Shown here: positions 32,097-41,096 of the stretch, piece after piece
How positions within the stretch are numbered: position 1 is the first letter of the stretch
Layout: each line of letters begins with the position of its first letter
Source: Thalassobaculum_A sp040219615
GTDB taxonomy: Bacteria; Pseudomonadota; Alphaproteobacteria; Thalassobaculales; Thalassobaculaceae
DNA length: 64,000 nt
NCBI RefSeq assembly: GCF_040219615.1
Contig: NZ_JAVJSE010000024.1
Location: 108,650 to 172,649, forward strand
Direction: 5' to 3'
Notes under the pieces: generated by a model
Database searches by the model: none
The model's input: the letters and a program-made list of their open reading frames with translations, nothing else
Told to the model about the DNA's origin: nothing
Translations under genes and position numbers: made by a program

Positions 32097-32681
32097 ATGA
32101 CGCAACCCGGCTCGGACGGTTCGACCTACGAGCACGTCTTCCAGCACGCCGTCGAGCGGATCCTGGACACCATTCCCCGGCGCCTGATCCTCGACGGCAT
32201 CGACGACGATACCCGGGCGGCCATGGCGCAGTTCGTGCCGATCTTCGAGGAAAACATCGGCGGCATAGTCGGGAGCTTCTATCGCCACGTCCTGCAGTTC
32301 CCCGAGACCCGCCATTTTCTCGAGAGCGTCAGCGTCGACTACCTGAAGAAGCGGCAGGTCGAGCATTGGCGCGGCCTGCTGTCCTGCAAGTTCGACGAAG
32401 CCTACATCAAGAGCGCGGTCGCCGTGGGCCTGAAGCACCACAAGATCGGGCTTCCGCTGTACCTGTATCTCTCCGGCTGCAACCGGATCCTGTGCGACCT
32501 CACATCGCTCTCGATCATGCATCACGCCGGCGCCATGGCCTCGTCGCAGACGGTATCGTCCATCATCAAGGTCGTGGCGCTCGACATGGACATCACGATC
32601 TCCTGCTATTTCGTCGCCGACCGGCTGCGGATGCCGTCCGACGAGGGCCGCGGCAGCCGGAAACTGGTTTCCCGCCCTTAA
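32097..32681 (+). CDS. Stand-alone protoglobin / globin-sensor domain protein
   Basis: A 194-residue protein matching the heme domain of globin-coupled sensors and protoglobins, with no output domain attached. Seen: VPIFEENIGGIVGSFYRHVL (B/C helices), KKRQVEHWRGLLSCKFDEAY and VAVGLKHHKIGLPLYLYLSG. His114 in KHHKIGLP occupies the proximal heme-ligand place (compare HxxIGLP in sensors). It would bind heme and sense O2, CO or NO. It lies 116 bp downstream of hemF on the same strand, so co-expression is possible. How it would signal without an output domain is unknown. Confidence 0.82.
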   Translation: MTQPGSDGSTYEHVFQHAVERILDTIPRRLILDGIDDDTRAAMAQFVPIFEENIGGIVGSFYRHVLQFPETRHFLESVSVDYLKKRQVEHWRGLLSCKFDEAYIKSAVAVGLKHHKIGLPLYLYLSGCNRILCDLTSLSIMHHAGAMASSQTVSSIIKVVALDMDITISCYFVADRLRMPSDEGRGSRKLVSRP

Positions 32682-32834
32682 CCCGCCCTGCGCGCACCGC
32701 ATGACGGGCATGCGGCTTAATCGGTTTTCCTGGGCGTCCGACTTCGCCATCTAGCTTCGGTGCAAGGGACGCCGTGCGGCCCGGCAGAAACAGCAGAGTC
32801 AACGGGCGGTGCCGCCCATCCCGGAGCCAGACCA

Positions 32835-33035
32835 ATGTCGATCATCGAAACCGTCGTCGAGACCCAGGGCCTGTCGCCCCGCCTGCGCGCCCTGGCCGGC
32901 CTGCCGCTCCGGGCCGTCCGCGGGTTCCTCGCCTGGCGCAACCGCCGCGAGGGCATCCGCCTCCTGCTCGAGCTGGACGACCGCCTGCTGCGCGACGCCG
33001 GCTACATCCGGTCCGAGATCGAGCGCCTGCGCTGA
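32835..33035 (+). CDS. DUF1127 domain-containing small protein
   Basis: A 66-residue basic protein with the C-terminal DUF1127 pattern LDDRLLRDAGYIRSEIERLR and an Arg-rich middle (FLAWRNRREGIRLLLE). DUF1127 proteins are small, frequent in alphaproteobacteria, and some act with RNA in phosphate, carbon or stress responses. The start at ATG 32835 gives the usual length; an upstream in-frame start at 32760 adds nothing recognisable. It is monocistronic between the globin gene and the convergent hydratase gene. Confidence 0.85.
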   Translation: MSIIETVVETQGLSPRLRALAGLPLRAVRGFLAWRNRREGIRLLLELDDRLLRDAGYIRSEIERLR

Positions 33036-33057
33036 CCGGCCGCGGCCGGGCCCGGCG

Positions 33058-33819
33058 CTACCGCCCGGCGATCTCGACCGCGACGCTGCCGATCCCGGCG
33101 ATCGAGTTGGTCGCCGTGGTGCCGGCGACCGCCCGGTCGACGCTGGTCCACGAGCCGCTGATCACCACGTCGCCGGCCTTCAACCCGCGCGCCTTCACCG
33201 CCGGCCCCCAGAGGTCCAGGTGGTCGGCGAGCCAGACCAGCAGGCGGATCGCATCCTCGCCGGGATACTTCGTGCCCGGAACCGTCTTGACCAGGTCGCC
33301 CATCCGGAAGTCCACCGTCAGGTCCTCGACCTTCAGGCCGTCGGCCGACCGGCCGACCGCCGACACCACGGTCGCACCGTTCGCCTGGAAGTCGGCAAAC
33401 GCCGCCATCGGCGGCACCGTCGGCCACTCGGCCAGCCGCGGATCGACGATCTCGATCGCCGCCGCCACGCCCTCGACCGCGGCCAGCACCTCGGCCGCCG
33501 TGTAGGGCGCGTCGCGCCCCGCCAGGTCGGCGCCCATGACGAAGGCGAGTTCCGCCTCCAGCCACAGCGGATGCGCCTGGGACACCTCGATGCGCGTCCG
33601 GTCCCGGTGGATGGTTCCGGCGGCCAGCGGTGCCGCCCCCGGCTCGCCGGTGCGGCCGTTCGCGCCGACCTTGAAGCCGGCGATCGCCAGGCCGAGCGCC
33701 CCGAAGGTCGCGATCTGCGCGGCATACGCCTCGGGCCGGTCCTGCGGGATCGCCGCCGGCGTGGCGGCGCGCGTGCCGGTGCGCCGGGCGGCCACCATGG
33801 CGTCGGTGAATCCGTTCAT
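33058..33819 (-). CDS. 2-keto-4-pentenoate hydratase / fumarylacetoacetase-family protein
   Basis: A 253-residue enzyme of the FAH superfamily, hydratase branch (MhpD-like), which acts on 2-oxo acids with a divalent metal. The metal-binding acidic pattern is visible as EAELAFVMGADL and AAIEIVDPRLAEW. AGFKVGANGRTGEPGAAPL is the N-terminal substrate part. GDVVISGSWTS and VAVEIAGR close the fold. The ATG overlaps the cca stop by 4 bp (ATGA), so it is the last gene of the DUF1285-Nudix-cca operon. The reaction in this cell is unknown; no aromatic meta-cleavage genes are near. Confidence 0.82.
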   Translation of the reverse strand: MNGFTDAMVAARRTGTRAATPAAIPQDRPEAYAAQIATFGALGLAIAGFKVGANGRTGEPGAAPLAAGTIHRDRTRIEVSQAHPLWLEAELAFVMGADLAGRDAPYTAAEVLAAVEGVAAAIEIVDPRLAEWPTVPPMAAFADFQANGATVVSAVGRSADGLKVEDLTVDFRMGDLVKTVPGTKYPGEDAIRLLVWLADHLDLWGPAVKARGLKAGDVVISGSWTSVDRAVAGTTATNSIAGIGSVAVEIAGR

Positions 33820-35057
33820 TGCTGCTGCCTCCCCTGATCGACCAGCGCCGCCAATCTGGCACGGCAGGCGGCCGCGTCGCCCGTGAAATCGTCCGCCACC
33901 CAGGCGTCCTCGACCGCGCGCAGGAACCGGCCGGTATCCGGCCCCGGCGGCACCCCGAGGGCAGCGACCTCGCGGCCGCCGATCGGGAACACCGGCGGCG
34001 TCCAGCCGACCGCGACCTCGCGGTCCGCCACCACGGTCTCCGCCGTCGCCCCGGCAGCCGCGGCCTGCAGGATCCGTGCGTCGAGATAGGCCGCGGCACC
34101 GGCCCGGTAGACCCGGGCGCGACGCTCGCGATCGCCGGTCGCCGGCGCGCCGTCGGCAACCAGTGCCCGGCGGATCCGGTCGCTCTCGGCGCGGGACAAC
34201 CGCAGGCGGTCGGCGACCGGGTCGACGGACCGCGGTTCGGCGACCATCGCCGCCAGCCGGCGCACCGCGTCGGGCGCCAGCTCCAGGTCCCGCTCGATCC
34301 CGGCGACCGCTATCGCCGCCTCCACCCCGGCGCCGCCGGGCCACAGCCAGGCCGTCACGCCGGCCTCGGCCATCGCCGCCAGCGCCGCCTCGGCCTGGCG
34401 CGCGACCAGCAGGCGGGACAGCTCGCTCCACACCCGCTCGCCGGACAGTTCGGGGATCCGGTCGGCCAGGGCGGTGCACGCCGCCAGTCCGTCGGGGTCG
34501 AGCGGCTCCTCGCCGAACCGGGCCCAGAACCGGAAGAACCGCAGGATCCGCAGCACGTCCTCGCGGATCCGGGTCTCGGGATCGCCGACGAAGCGGATCC
34601 GGCCGGCCCGCGCATCGGCCAGGCCGCCGCCCATCGGGTCGTACACGCTGCCGTCGGGGTCGAGATAGAGCGCGTTCAGGGTCAGGTCGCGCCGCGCCGC
34701 GTCCTCGACCCAGTCGTCGGTGAAGGCCACAACCGCCCGCCGCCCGTCGGTCTCGACGTCGCGGCGCAGGGTGGTTACCTCCAGCCCGGTGTGGTCGGCG
34801 ACCAGGGTCACGGTGCCGTGGTCGATTCCGGTCGGAATCGCCCGCAGCCCGGCGGCCCGGGCCAGTTCCATGACCCGCTCGGGCGGCGCCGGGGTACACA
34901 CGTCGAGGTCGCCGATATCCAGGCCGAGCACGGCGTCGCGCACGCAGCCGCCGACGAAGCGCGCGGTCACGCCGCCGGCGGCGAGCGCGGCGAACACCGC
35001 GGTCGCGGCGGGGCCGATCATCCAGGGCTGGACCGGTATGCGGTCGACGGCTTGCAT
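33816..35057 (-). CDS. cca: CCA tRNA nucleotidyltransferase
   Basis: Adds or repairs the CCA end of tRNAs. The 413-residue class II polymerase-beta-fold protein has FVGGCVRDAVLGLDIGDLDV (active-site DxD), TTLRRDVETDGRRAVVAFTD and EDAARRDLTLNALYLDPDG. The head-neck region reads IREDVLRILRFFRFWARFG. It lies 24 bp after the Nudix gene and overlaps the hydratase start. This Nudix-cca pairing is usual in alphaproteobacteria. Confidence 0.95.
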   Translation of the reverse strand: MQAVDRIPVQPWMIGPAATAVFAALAAGGVTARFVGGCVRDAVLGLDIGDLDVCTPAPPERVMELARAAGLRAIPTGIDHGTVTLVADHTGLEVTTLRRDVETDGRRAVVAFTDDWVEDAARRDLTLNALYLDPDGSVYDPMGGGLADARAGRIRFVGDPETRIREDVLRILRFFRFWARFGEEPLDPDGLAACTALADRIPELSGERVWSELSRLLVARQAEAALAAMAEAGVTAWLWPGGAGVEAAIAVAGIERDLELAPDAVRRLAAMVAEPRSVDPVADRLRLSRAESDRIRRALVADGAPATGDRERRARVYRAGAAAYLDARILQAAAAGATAETVVADREVAVGWTPPVFPIGGREVAALGVPPGPDTGRFLRAVEDAWVADDFTGDAAACRARLAALVDQGRQQQ

Positions 35058-35081
35058 GCGGGACCCTCGGGCGGATTTCGA

Positions 35082-35711
35082 TCAGCGCCGCAGGGCGCCC
35101 AGCATCACGTCGGCCAGGTTCACCAGCATGCCCGCGGTGGCACCCCAGATGTAGTAATTCTGGTACGGCAGCACCCAGAAGTGCCGCACGGTCTCCTGCC
35201 ATTCCCGGCTGTGCCGCTCGTGGTTGCCGGTGTCGAGCACGAAGGACAGCGGCACCTCGAACACCTCGGCGACCTCGACCGGGTCGGGCGTCAGGGCGAA
35301 CGGCGGGCGGATCAGCCCGACCACCGGCGTGACCTCGAACCCGGTCCGGGTGGTGTAGGTGTCGAGCCGGCCGATCACCTCGACCCGGTCGCGGCCCAGG
35401 CCGATCTCCTCCTCGGTCTCGCGCAGCGCCGTCTCGACGTCGTCGACGTCGTCCTCCTCGACCCGGCCGCCCGGGAAGCTGATCTGGCCGGTATGCACCG
35501 GCAGGGTGTCGGAGCGCCGGGTCAGCAGCACCGTCAGGCCGTCGTCGCGCCCGACGATCGGCACCAGCACGGCGGCGGACCGCAGCTTGTCGGGAGTCGA
35601 CATGCCGGGGTTGAGGTCGTGGTCGCCGCGCTGCCGGGCGACCGGCAGGAACCCGCCGCCATCCAGCCGCGCCACGCTGTCGAACACCGACCGGAAGTCG
35701 TCCAGCGTCAC
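35082..35711 (-). CDS. Nudix hydrolase, CoA pyrophosphatase type
   Basis: A 209-residue Nudix enzyme of the NudL/CoAse group that cleaves coenzyme A or its derivatives into phosphopantetheine and 3',5'-ADP. The CoAse signature TGQISFPGGRVEEDD precedes the Nudix helix TALRETEEEIGL. The start GTG 35711 overlaps the DUF1285 stop by 4 bases. The function is well supported for the family; the preferred CoA species is unknown. It is second in the four-gene minus-strand operon. Confidence 0.92.
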   Translation of the reverse strand: MTLDDFRSVFDSVARLDGGGFLPVARQRGDHDLNPGMSTPDKLRSAAVLVPIVGRDDGLTVLLTRRSDTLPVHTGQISFPGGRVEEDDVDDVETALRETEEEIGLGRDRVEVIGRLDTYTTRTGFEVTPVVGLIRPPFALTPDPVEVAEVFEVPLSFVLDTGNHERHSREWQETVRHFWVLPYQNYYIWGATAGMLVNLADVMLGALRR

Positions 35712-36349
35712 GAGGCCGTTCCGTCGGCCGGCACCGCTCCCAGCGGGAAGAATCGGTCTTTGCTCCATACGCCCAATACCTCGCCTCCGTCGTCGGGCGA
35801 CGCCCGTTCGACGGCGATTTCCACGAGCCGGTAGAAGGTGGCCCGGTTGATCAGCGCCTCCAGCCCGTCCCGAACCTCGATATAGGGCGACGGCTCGCCG
35901 GTTTCCGCATCGATCTCCACCCGGATCCGGTGATCCGGACCGGCGACCACGGTTTCGCCAAGATTGGTCCGGAAGATCAGGTCGACGCCGGTGGCGTCGG
36001 CCGGTGCGTCGGCCGGGATCCGGTCGACGTCGACCGCCACGAACGCGGCGTCGTCGACGACCACGGTGCCACGCTCGACCGGCGTCACCAGCCAATGGGA
36101 GCCGTCCGGCTCCCGGCGCAGGACCGAAGCGAAGAGTTTCACCAACGGCAGGCGGTTGATCGGTGTTCCCTTGTAGTACCAGGTGCCGTCCCGGCCGATC
36201 CGAATGTCGAAGTCGCCGGCGTTCTCCCCCGGCTGCGGCGGCTGTCCCTTCACGCGATCATGATCGCCGTTCCGCGGCCGCCCCTTGTCGCGGGCCGCGG
36301 CTGCGATACGCTCTAGTTCTGTACCGGGACGGACGGTCTTGTCGCCCAT
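35708..36349 (-). CDS. DUF1285 domain-containing protein
   Basis: A 213-residue conserved protein of unknown function. The DUF1285 core spans ~45-190 with DIRIGRDGTWYYKGTPINRL, LVKLFASVLRREPDGSHWLV, TPVERGTVVVDDAAFVAVDV, and GLEALINRATFYRLVE. The basic N-terminus before ~40 is variable. It heads the DUF1285-Nudix-cca-hydratase operon and is divergent from the MoxR cluster across 87 bp. That DUF1285-MoxR divergence is common in alphaproteobacteria, which suggests a shared need, but the role is unknown. Confidence 0.9.
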   Translation of the reverse strand: MGDKTVRPGTELERIAAAARDKGRPRNGDHDRVKGQPPQPGENAGDFDIRIGRDGTWYYKGTPINRLPLVKLFASVLRREPDGSHWLVTPVERGTVVVDDAAFVAVDVDRIPADAPADATGVDLIFRTNLGETVVAGPDHRIRVEIDAETGEPSPYIEVRDGLEALINRATFYRLVEIAVERASPDDGGEVLGVWSKDRFFPLGAVPADGTAS

Positions 36350-36436
36350 GAGACGTCACTGTTCTGCCATTCGGCGGTTACGTCCCGATCCGGGCCCAAC
36401 TCGGCCGGGCGCAAACTCGGAGTGAGTATACCCGCC

Positions 36437-37447
36437 ATGACCAACACCACCACCCTGGACACCGAGAACGGCCTGGCCTTCGTCAAGGAGGTCGAGCAGC
36501 TCGCGCGCAGCCTGACCCGCGTGCGCGACGGCGTCGGCAAGGTGATCTTCGGCCAGCAGGACGTGGTCGACCAGACCCTGGTGACCGTGCTGGCCGGCGG
36601 CCACGCCCTGCTGATCGGCGTGCCGGGCCTGGCCAAGACCCGGCTGGTGGAGACGCTGGGAATCGTCCTCGGGCTGGACGACCGGCGGATCCAGTGCACC
36701 CCCGACCTGATGCCCGCCGACATCCTCGGCTCCGAGGTGCTGGAGGAGAACGCCGAGGGCCGCCGCAGCTTCCGGTTCATCCAGGGCCCGGTGTTCGCGC
36801 AGCTGCTGATGGCCGACGAGATCAACCGGGCCAGCCCGCGCACCCAGTCGGCGCTGCTGCAGGCCATGCAGGAACACACCGTCTCGGTCGGCGGCCACAC
36901 CCACCGGCTGCCGCTGCCGTTCCACGTGCTGGCGACCCAGAACCCGCTGGAGCAGGAGGGCACCTACCCGCTGCCGGAAGCCCAGCTCGACCGGTTCCTG
37001 CTGCAGGTCTCCGTCGGCTATCCCGACCTGGCGGCGGAGCGCACCATGCTGCTCGCCACCACCGGCAGCGAGGATGTCCGGCCGGAGCAGGCGCTGAGCG
37101 CCGAGGAACTGATCCGGGCCCAGAAGCTGCTGCGGCGGATCCCGGTCGGGGAGAGCGTCGTCGAGGCGATCCTGGCGATCGTGCGCAGCGGCCGGCCGGA
37201 CGACAGCACCATCGACTCGGTGCGTCGCCACGTCGCCTGGGGCCCGGGGCCGCGGGCCAGCCAGGCACTGATGCTGGCGATCCGTGCCAGGGCCGTCCTG
37301 GACGGCCGGCTGGCGCCGTCGATCGACGACGTCCTGGCGCTCGCGCACCCGGTCCTGCGGCACCGCATGGCGCTCAATTTCGCCGCCAGGGCCGAAGGCG
37401 TTACACTGGATACCGTGATCGACCAACTCTGCGCCCCGCACCGGTAA
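36437..37447 (+). CDS. MoxR family AAA+ ATPase
   Basis: A 336-residue MoxR ATPase, a chaperone-like AAA+ protein that works with von Willebrand-type partners. Walker A is IGVPGLAKTR, Walker B LLMADEINRASPRTQSALL, sensor 1 ATQNPLEQEGTYPLPEAQLD. The C-terminal lid ends at RAEGVTLDTVIDQL. ATG 36437 is preferred; GTG 36422 in the same frame is possible. It leads MoxR-DUF58-DUF4159-membrane protein, packed with gaps of 15, 10 and -4 bp, so they act together. The partner complex in this subgroup is uncharacterised. Confidence 0.95.
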   Translation: MTNTTTLDTENGLAFVKEVEQLARSLTRVRDGVGKVIFGQQDVVDQTLVTVLAGGHALLIGVPGLAKTRLVETLGIVLGLDDRRIQCTPDLMPADILGSEVLEENAEGRRSFRFIQGPVFAQLLMADEINRASPRTQSALLQAMQEHTVSVGGHTHRLPLPFHVLATQNPLEQEGTYPLPEAQLDRFLLQVSVGYPDLAAERTMLLATTGSEDVRPEQALSAEELIRAQKLLRRIPVGESVVEAILAIVRSGRPDDSTIDSVRRHVAWGPGPRASQALMLAIRARAVLDGRLAPSIDDVLALAHPVLRHRMALNFAARAEGVTLDTVIDQLCAPHR

Positions 37448-37462
37448 CAGCGCGAGAGCCGG

Positions 37463-38320
37463 ATGCGCCAAAGGGCCCAGGACCTCGCCGCGAGCCTGCC
37501 ACCGCTTCTGGTGGCGGCCCGGCGCGTCGCCGCGACCGTCGCACCCGGCGCCCACGGCCGGCGCCGGGCCGGGCCGGGCGAGGCATTCTGGCAGTTCCGT
37601 CCCTACCAGACCTTCGACGCCGCCCGGATGATCGACTGGCGGCGGTCGGCGCGCGGGTCGACCGTCTATGTCCGGGAACGCGAGTTCGAGACTGCGCAGA
37701 CCGTCTATCTCTGGCGCGACGCCTCGCCGTCGATGCGCTGGCGCTCGGACCGCGGCCTGCCGGAGAAACGCGAGCATGCCGACCTGCTGACCCTGGCCCT
37801 GGCGATCCTGCTGATCGGCGCCGGCGAGCGGGTCGCCCTGCTCGGCGAATCGCTGCGGCCGCGCAGCGGCCAGCCGGCCATCGAGCCGATCGCCGAACTG
37901 CTGGCCACCACCCGAGACGGCGGCGGTTCCCTGCCGGTTTACGAACCGTTGCCGCGGCACGCCACGGTCGTGCTGATCGGCGACCTGCTGGACCCGCTGC
38001 ACGAGCTGTCGGCGGTCGTGCAACGCTGGTCGGCCGAGGGGGTGGGCGGCCATATGCTGCAGGTCGTCGATCCGGCCGAAGAGGCGTTTCCGTATCGCGG
38101 GCGGGTCCGTTTCGAAGGCCTGGAGTCGGAAGCACCGCACCTGCTCGGCCGGGCCGAGCAGGTGTCCGCGGAATACCAGGACCGGCTGGCCGTGCATCGG
38201 GCGGGCCTGGCCGACCTGGCACGCCAGACCGGATGGACGTTCGCCGTGCATGGCACCGACCGATCGGCGGAGAGCGCGCTGCTGGCGCTGTTCGCGGTGA
38301 TCGGCGACCGGTTCGCGTGA
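37463..38320 (+). CDS. DUF58 domain-containing protein (vWA-like MoxR partner)
   Basis: A 285-residue protein with the DUF58 signature DAARMIDWRRSARGSTVYVR, then REREFETAQTVYLWRDASPS (the MIDAS-like strand where a vWA domain has DxSxS). DUF58 proteins partner with MoxR ATPases. It begins 15 bp after the MoxR gene and ends 10 bp before the DUF4159 gene. The MIDAS reads WRDASPSM, so metal binding is plausible. Confidence 0.93.
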   Translation: MRQRAQDLAASLPPLLVAARRVAATVAPGAHGRRRAGPGEAFWQFRPYQTFDAARMIDWRRSARGSTVYVREREFETAQTVYLWRDASPSMRWRSDRGLPEKREHADLLTLALAILLIGAGERVALLGESLRPRSGQPAIEPIAELLATTRDGGGSLPVYEPLPRHATVVLIGDLLDPLHELSAVVQRWSAEGVGGHMLQVVDPAEEAFPYRGRVRFEGLESEAPHLLGRAEQVSAEYQDRLAVHRAGLADLARQTGWTFAVHGTDRSAESALLALFAVIGDRFA

Positions 38321-38330
38321 GGAGCGCCCG

Positions 38331-41096
38331 ATGCTGACCCTCGGCCCGCTGGCCTTCGCCGTCCCCTGGGCTCTGGCCGCCCTGGTCGGGCTGCCGGTGC
38401 TGTGGTGGCTGCTGCGGGTGATTCCGCCGGCCCCGCGCCGGGTCGCGTTCCCGGCGATCCGCCTGCTCGCGGGCCTGCATCCGCGCGAGGACACGCCGCA
38501 CCACACGCCCTGGTGGCTGCTGCTGCTGCGGCTGGCGATCGCCGCCCTGGTGATCCTGGCCGTGGCCCGCCCGCTGTTCCCGTCCGGCACCGCCGTGCCG
38601 GAGGGCGGCCCGATCGTGCTGGCGATCGACGACGGCTGGTCCACCGGCCGCGACTTCGAATCGCGGCGCCAGCGCGCGCTGCGGATACTCGACCAGGCCG
38701 AACGCGAGAACCGGCCGGTCGCGCTGCTGACCACCGCCGCCCGCCGGCCCGGCGAGGCCCGCGAGATCGAGCTCGCCGCCGCCGCGCGCGTCAAGGCCGC
38801 GGTCGGCGCCCTGGAACCGCGGCCGTGGCGGCTCGACGCGCCGGCCGCGACCGCGCTGCTCGACCGGCTGTCGCTGCCGGACGGCGGGGTAGCCATGTGG
38901 ATCCGCAGCGAGGAGTCGGCACCGGGTACCGCCGAACTGACCGCCCGTCTGCAGCAGGTCGGGCGGCTGGTCGTCATCGACGCCTCCGACGGCGGGCCGG
39001 TCTGGCTCGACACCCCGGCGTCGGCGCCCGATTCCCTGACCGCGACGGTCCGGCGCCTGCCCGGCGGCGGCGAGACTCCGGTGGCGCTGAGGGCGGTCAC
39101 CGAGGACGATCGGGTGCTGGCCCGGGTGGCCGGCGGCTTCGACGCCGGCGCCGATCAGGCGACCCTGTCGATCGTGCTGCCGACCGAGCTGCGCAACGAG
39201 GTCGCGCGTATCGAGGTCGAGGGCCAGTCGACGGCGGCCGCCAGCTTCCTGGTCGACGAGCGGTTCCGGCGGCGCCCGGTCGGCCTGCTGTCGGCCCGCG
39301 AGTTCGAGGGTGCGCAGCCGCTGCTCGACGAACTGTACTACCTGGACCGGGCGCTTGCCCCGTTCACCGAGATCCGGCGTGGCGACCTCGCGACCCTGCT
39401 CGACCGGGAGCTGGCGGTGCTGGTCATGGCCGACGTCGGCAGCCTGCCGTTCGGACAGCGCGAGGCCCTCGACGCGTGGATCGGCCGCGGCGGCGTCGCC
39501 GTGCGGTTCGCCGGGCCACGCCTGGCGGCCGCCGGCGTCGAGAAAGGCACGCTCGGCCCCGAGGACATGGTGCCGGTCCGGCTGCGGCGCGGCGACCGCA
39601 CCCTCGGTGGCGCCCTGTCCTGGTCGCGCCCGGCCTCGCTGGCACCGTTCGCCGAGGACAGCCCGTTCCATGGCCTGGACGTTCCGCCGGACGTGACGGT
39701 GTCGCGCCAGGTTCTGGCCGAGCCGGCGATCGATCTCGGCGAGAAGACCTGGGCGCGGCTCGGCGACGGCACCCCGATCGTGACCGCCGAGCGCCGGGGC
39801 GACGGCTGGCTGGTCCTGGTGCACACGACCGCCAACGCCGACTGGAGCAATCTGCCGCTGAGCGGGCTGTTCGTGGAGATGCTGCGCCGGATGGTGGCGC
39901 TGAGCCAGGGCGTCGGCGGCACCTCCGAGCGGGCGATGCCGCCGCTCTCCATACTCGACGGCTTCGGCCGGCTCGGCCCGGTGCCGGCCGGCGCCGATGC
40001 GCTGCCGCCGACCGCGGCGCGCACCGCGCCGGTCCAGGTCGGGCCGCGACATCCGCCGGGCTTCTACGGCACCGATTCGTCGCGCGAGGCCCTCAATCTC
40101 GGCCCGGCCCTAACCGGCCTCGGCGGTCGTGCCGCCTTGCCGGCCGGGATCGAGGTCCAGGCCCTGGACGCCGGCCGCGACCTGGAGCTGCAGGGCTGGC
40201 TGCTCGCCGTCGCCCTGCTGCTGGCGCTGGCCGACACCATCGTCGCCCTGGCCCTGCGCGGACTGCTGCCGACCGCACGGGCCGCGACCGGCGCCATGCT
40301 GGCACTCGCCCTGTTGTCCGCGGCACCCGGGACCGCCCGGGCGCAGCAGCCGAGCGGGACACCGGCCGATCCGGAGCGGTTCGCGCTCGAGGCCTCGACC
40401 GAGACCCGGCTCGCCTATGTGCTGACCGGCGACAGCTGGGTCGACGGGATCAGCCGCGACGGCCTGACCGGCCTGACCGATACCCTGACCCGGCGCACCG
40501 CCGTCGAGCCCGCCGAGCCCTACGGCATCGACCTGGAGATCGACGAGCTGGCGTTCTTCCCGCTGCTGTACTGGCCGATCACCGACTCGCAGCCGCGGCT
40601 GTCGGAGCAGGCGGTCGCCCGGGTCAACGTCTACATGCGCAACGGCGGCGTGATCCTGTTCGACACCCGCGACCGCTACCAGATCGTCACCCCCGGCGCG
40701 CGCGGCGGTCCCGGCATGCAGCGGCTGATCGACATCAGCCGCGACCTGGAGATCCCGCCGTTGGCGCCGGTGTCGCCGGACCACGTGCTGACCCGGACCT
40801 TCTACCTGATGCACGAGTTCCCGGGCCGCTATGCCGGCGGCACGGTCTGGCTGGAGGACGGCGCCGGCAACCCGGGCAGCGAGGTCAGCCCGGCCCTGGT
40901 GGGAAGCCATGACTGGGCCGCCGCCTGGGCCCGCGACAACCTCGGCCGGTTCCGGTTCCCGGTGGTGCCGGGCGGCGAGATCCAGCGCGAGATGGCGTTC
41001 CGGTTCGGGGTGAACCTCGTGATGTACGCGCTGACCGGCAACTACAAGGCCGACCAGGTCCATGTGCCGTCGATCCTGGAAAGGCTCGGCCAATGA
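38331..41096 (+). CDS. BatA-like N-terminal and DUF4159 membrane protein
   Basis: A 921-residue protein. Residues ~1-90 are the BatA/'aerotolerance regulator' N-terminus with two TM helices (FAVPWALAALVGLPVLWWLL; LLLLRLAIAALVILAVARPL). A vWA-like region follows (VLAIDDGWSTGRDF). Another TM cluster is near 615-665. The C-terminal ~215 residues are DUF4159 (LAYVLTGDSWVDGISRDGL; GIDLEIDELAFFPLLYWPIT; YMRNGGVILFDTRD), a glutamine amidotransferase-like fold. It overlaps the next gene by 4 bp. This architecture is widespread beside MoxR/DUF58 in alphaproteobacteria; the process is unknown, possibly envelope-related. Confidence 0.9.
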   Translation: MLTLGPLAFAVPWALAALVGLPVLWWLLRVIPPAPRRVAFPAIRLLAGLHPREDTPHHTPWWLLLLRLAIAALVILAVARPLFPSGTAVPEGGPIVLAIDDGWSTGRDFESRRQRALRILDQAERENRPVALLTTAARRPGEAREIELAAAARVKAAVGALEPRPWRLDAPAATALLDRLSLPDGGVAMWIRSEESAPGTAELTARLQQVGRLVVIDASDGGPVWLDTPASAPDSLTATVRRLPGGGETPVALRAVTEDDRVLARVAGGFDAGADQATLSIVLPTELRNEVARIEVEGQSTAAASFLVDERFRRRPVGLLSAREFEGAQPLLDELYYLDRALAPFTEIRRGDLATLLDRELAVLVMADVGSLPFGQREALDAWIGRGGVAVRFAGPRLAAAGVEKGTLGPEDMVPVRLRRGDRTLGGALSWSRPASLAPFAEDSPFHGLDVPPDVTVSRQVLAEPAIDLGEKTWARLGDGTPIVTAERRGDGWLVLVHTTANADWSNLPLSGLFVEMLRRMVALSQGVGGTSERAMPPLSILDGFGRLGPVPAGADALPPTAARTAPVQVGPRHPPGFYGTDSSREALNLGPALTGLGGRAALPAGIEVQALDAGRDLELQGWLLAVALLLALADTIVALALRGLLPTARAATGAMLALALLSAAPGTARAQQPSGTPADPERFALEASTETRLAYVLTGDSWVDGISRDGLTGLTDTLTRRTAVEPAEPYGIDLEIDELAFFPLLYWPITDSQPRLSEQAVARVNVYMRNGGVILFDTRDRYQIVTPGARGGPGMQRLIDISRDLEIPPLAPVSPDHVLTRTFYLMHEFPGRYAGGTVWLEDGAGNPGSEVSPALVGSHDWAAAWARDNLGRFRFPVVPGGEIQREMAFRFGVNLVMYALTGNYKADQVHVPSILERLGQ

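Noticed and set aside
33058..35202. A 714-codon open frame running through the hydratase and across cca
   Set aside because: Only the last 253 codons are protein-like; the rest is an Arg/Gly-rich shadow of cca, and ATG 33819 with ATGA coupling explains the real start.
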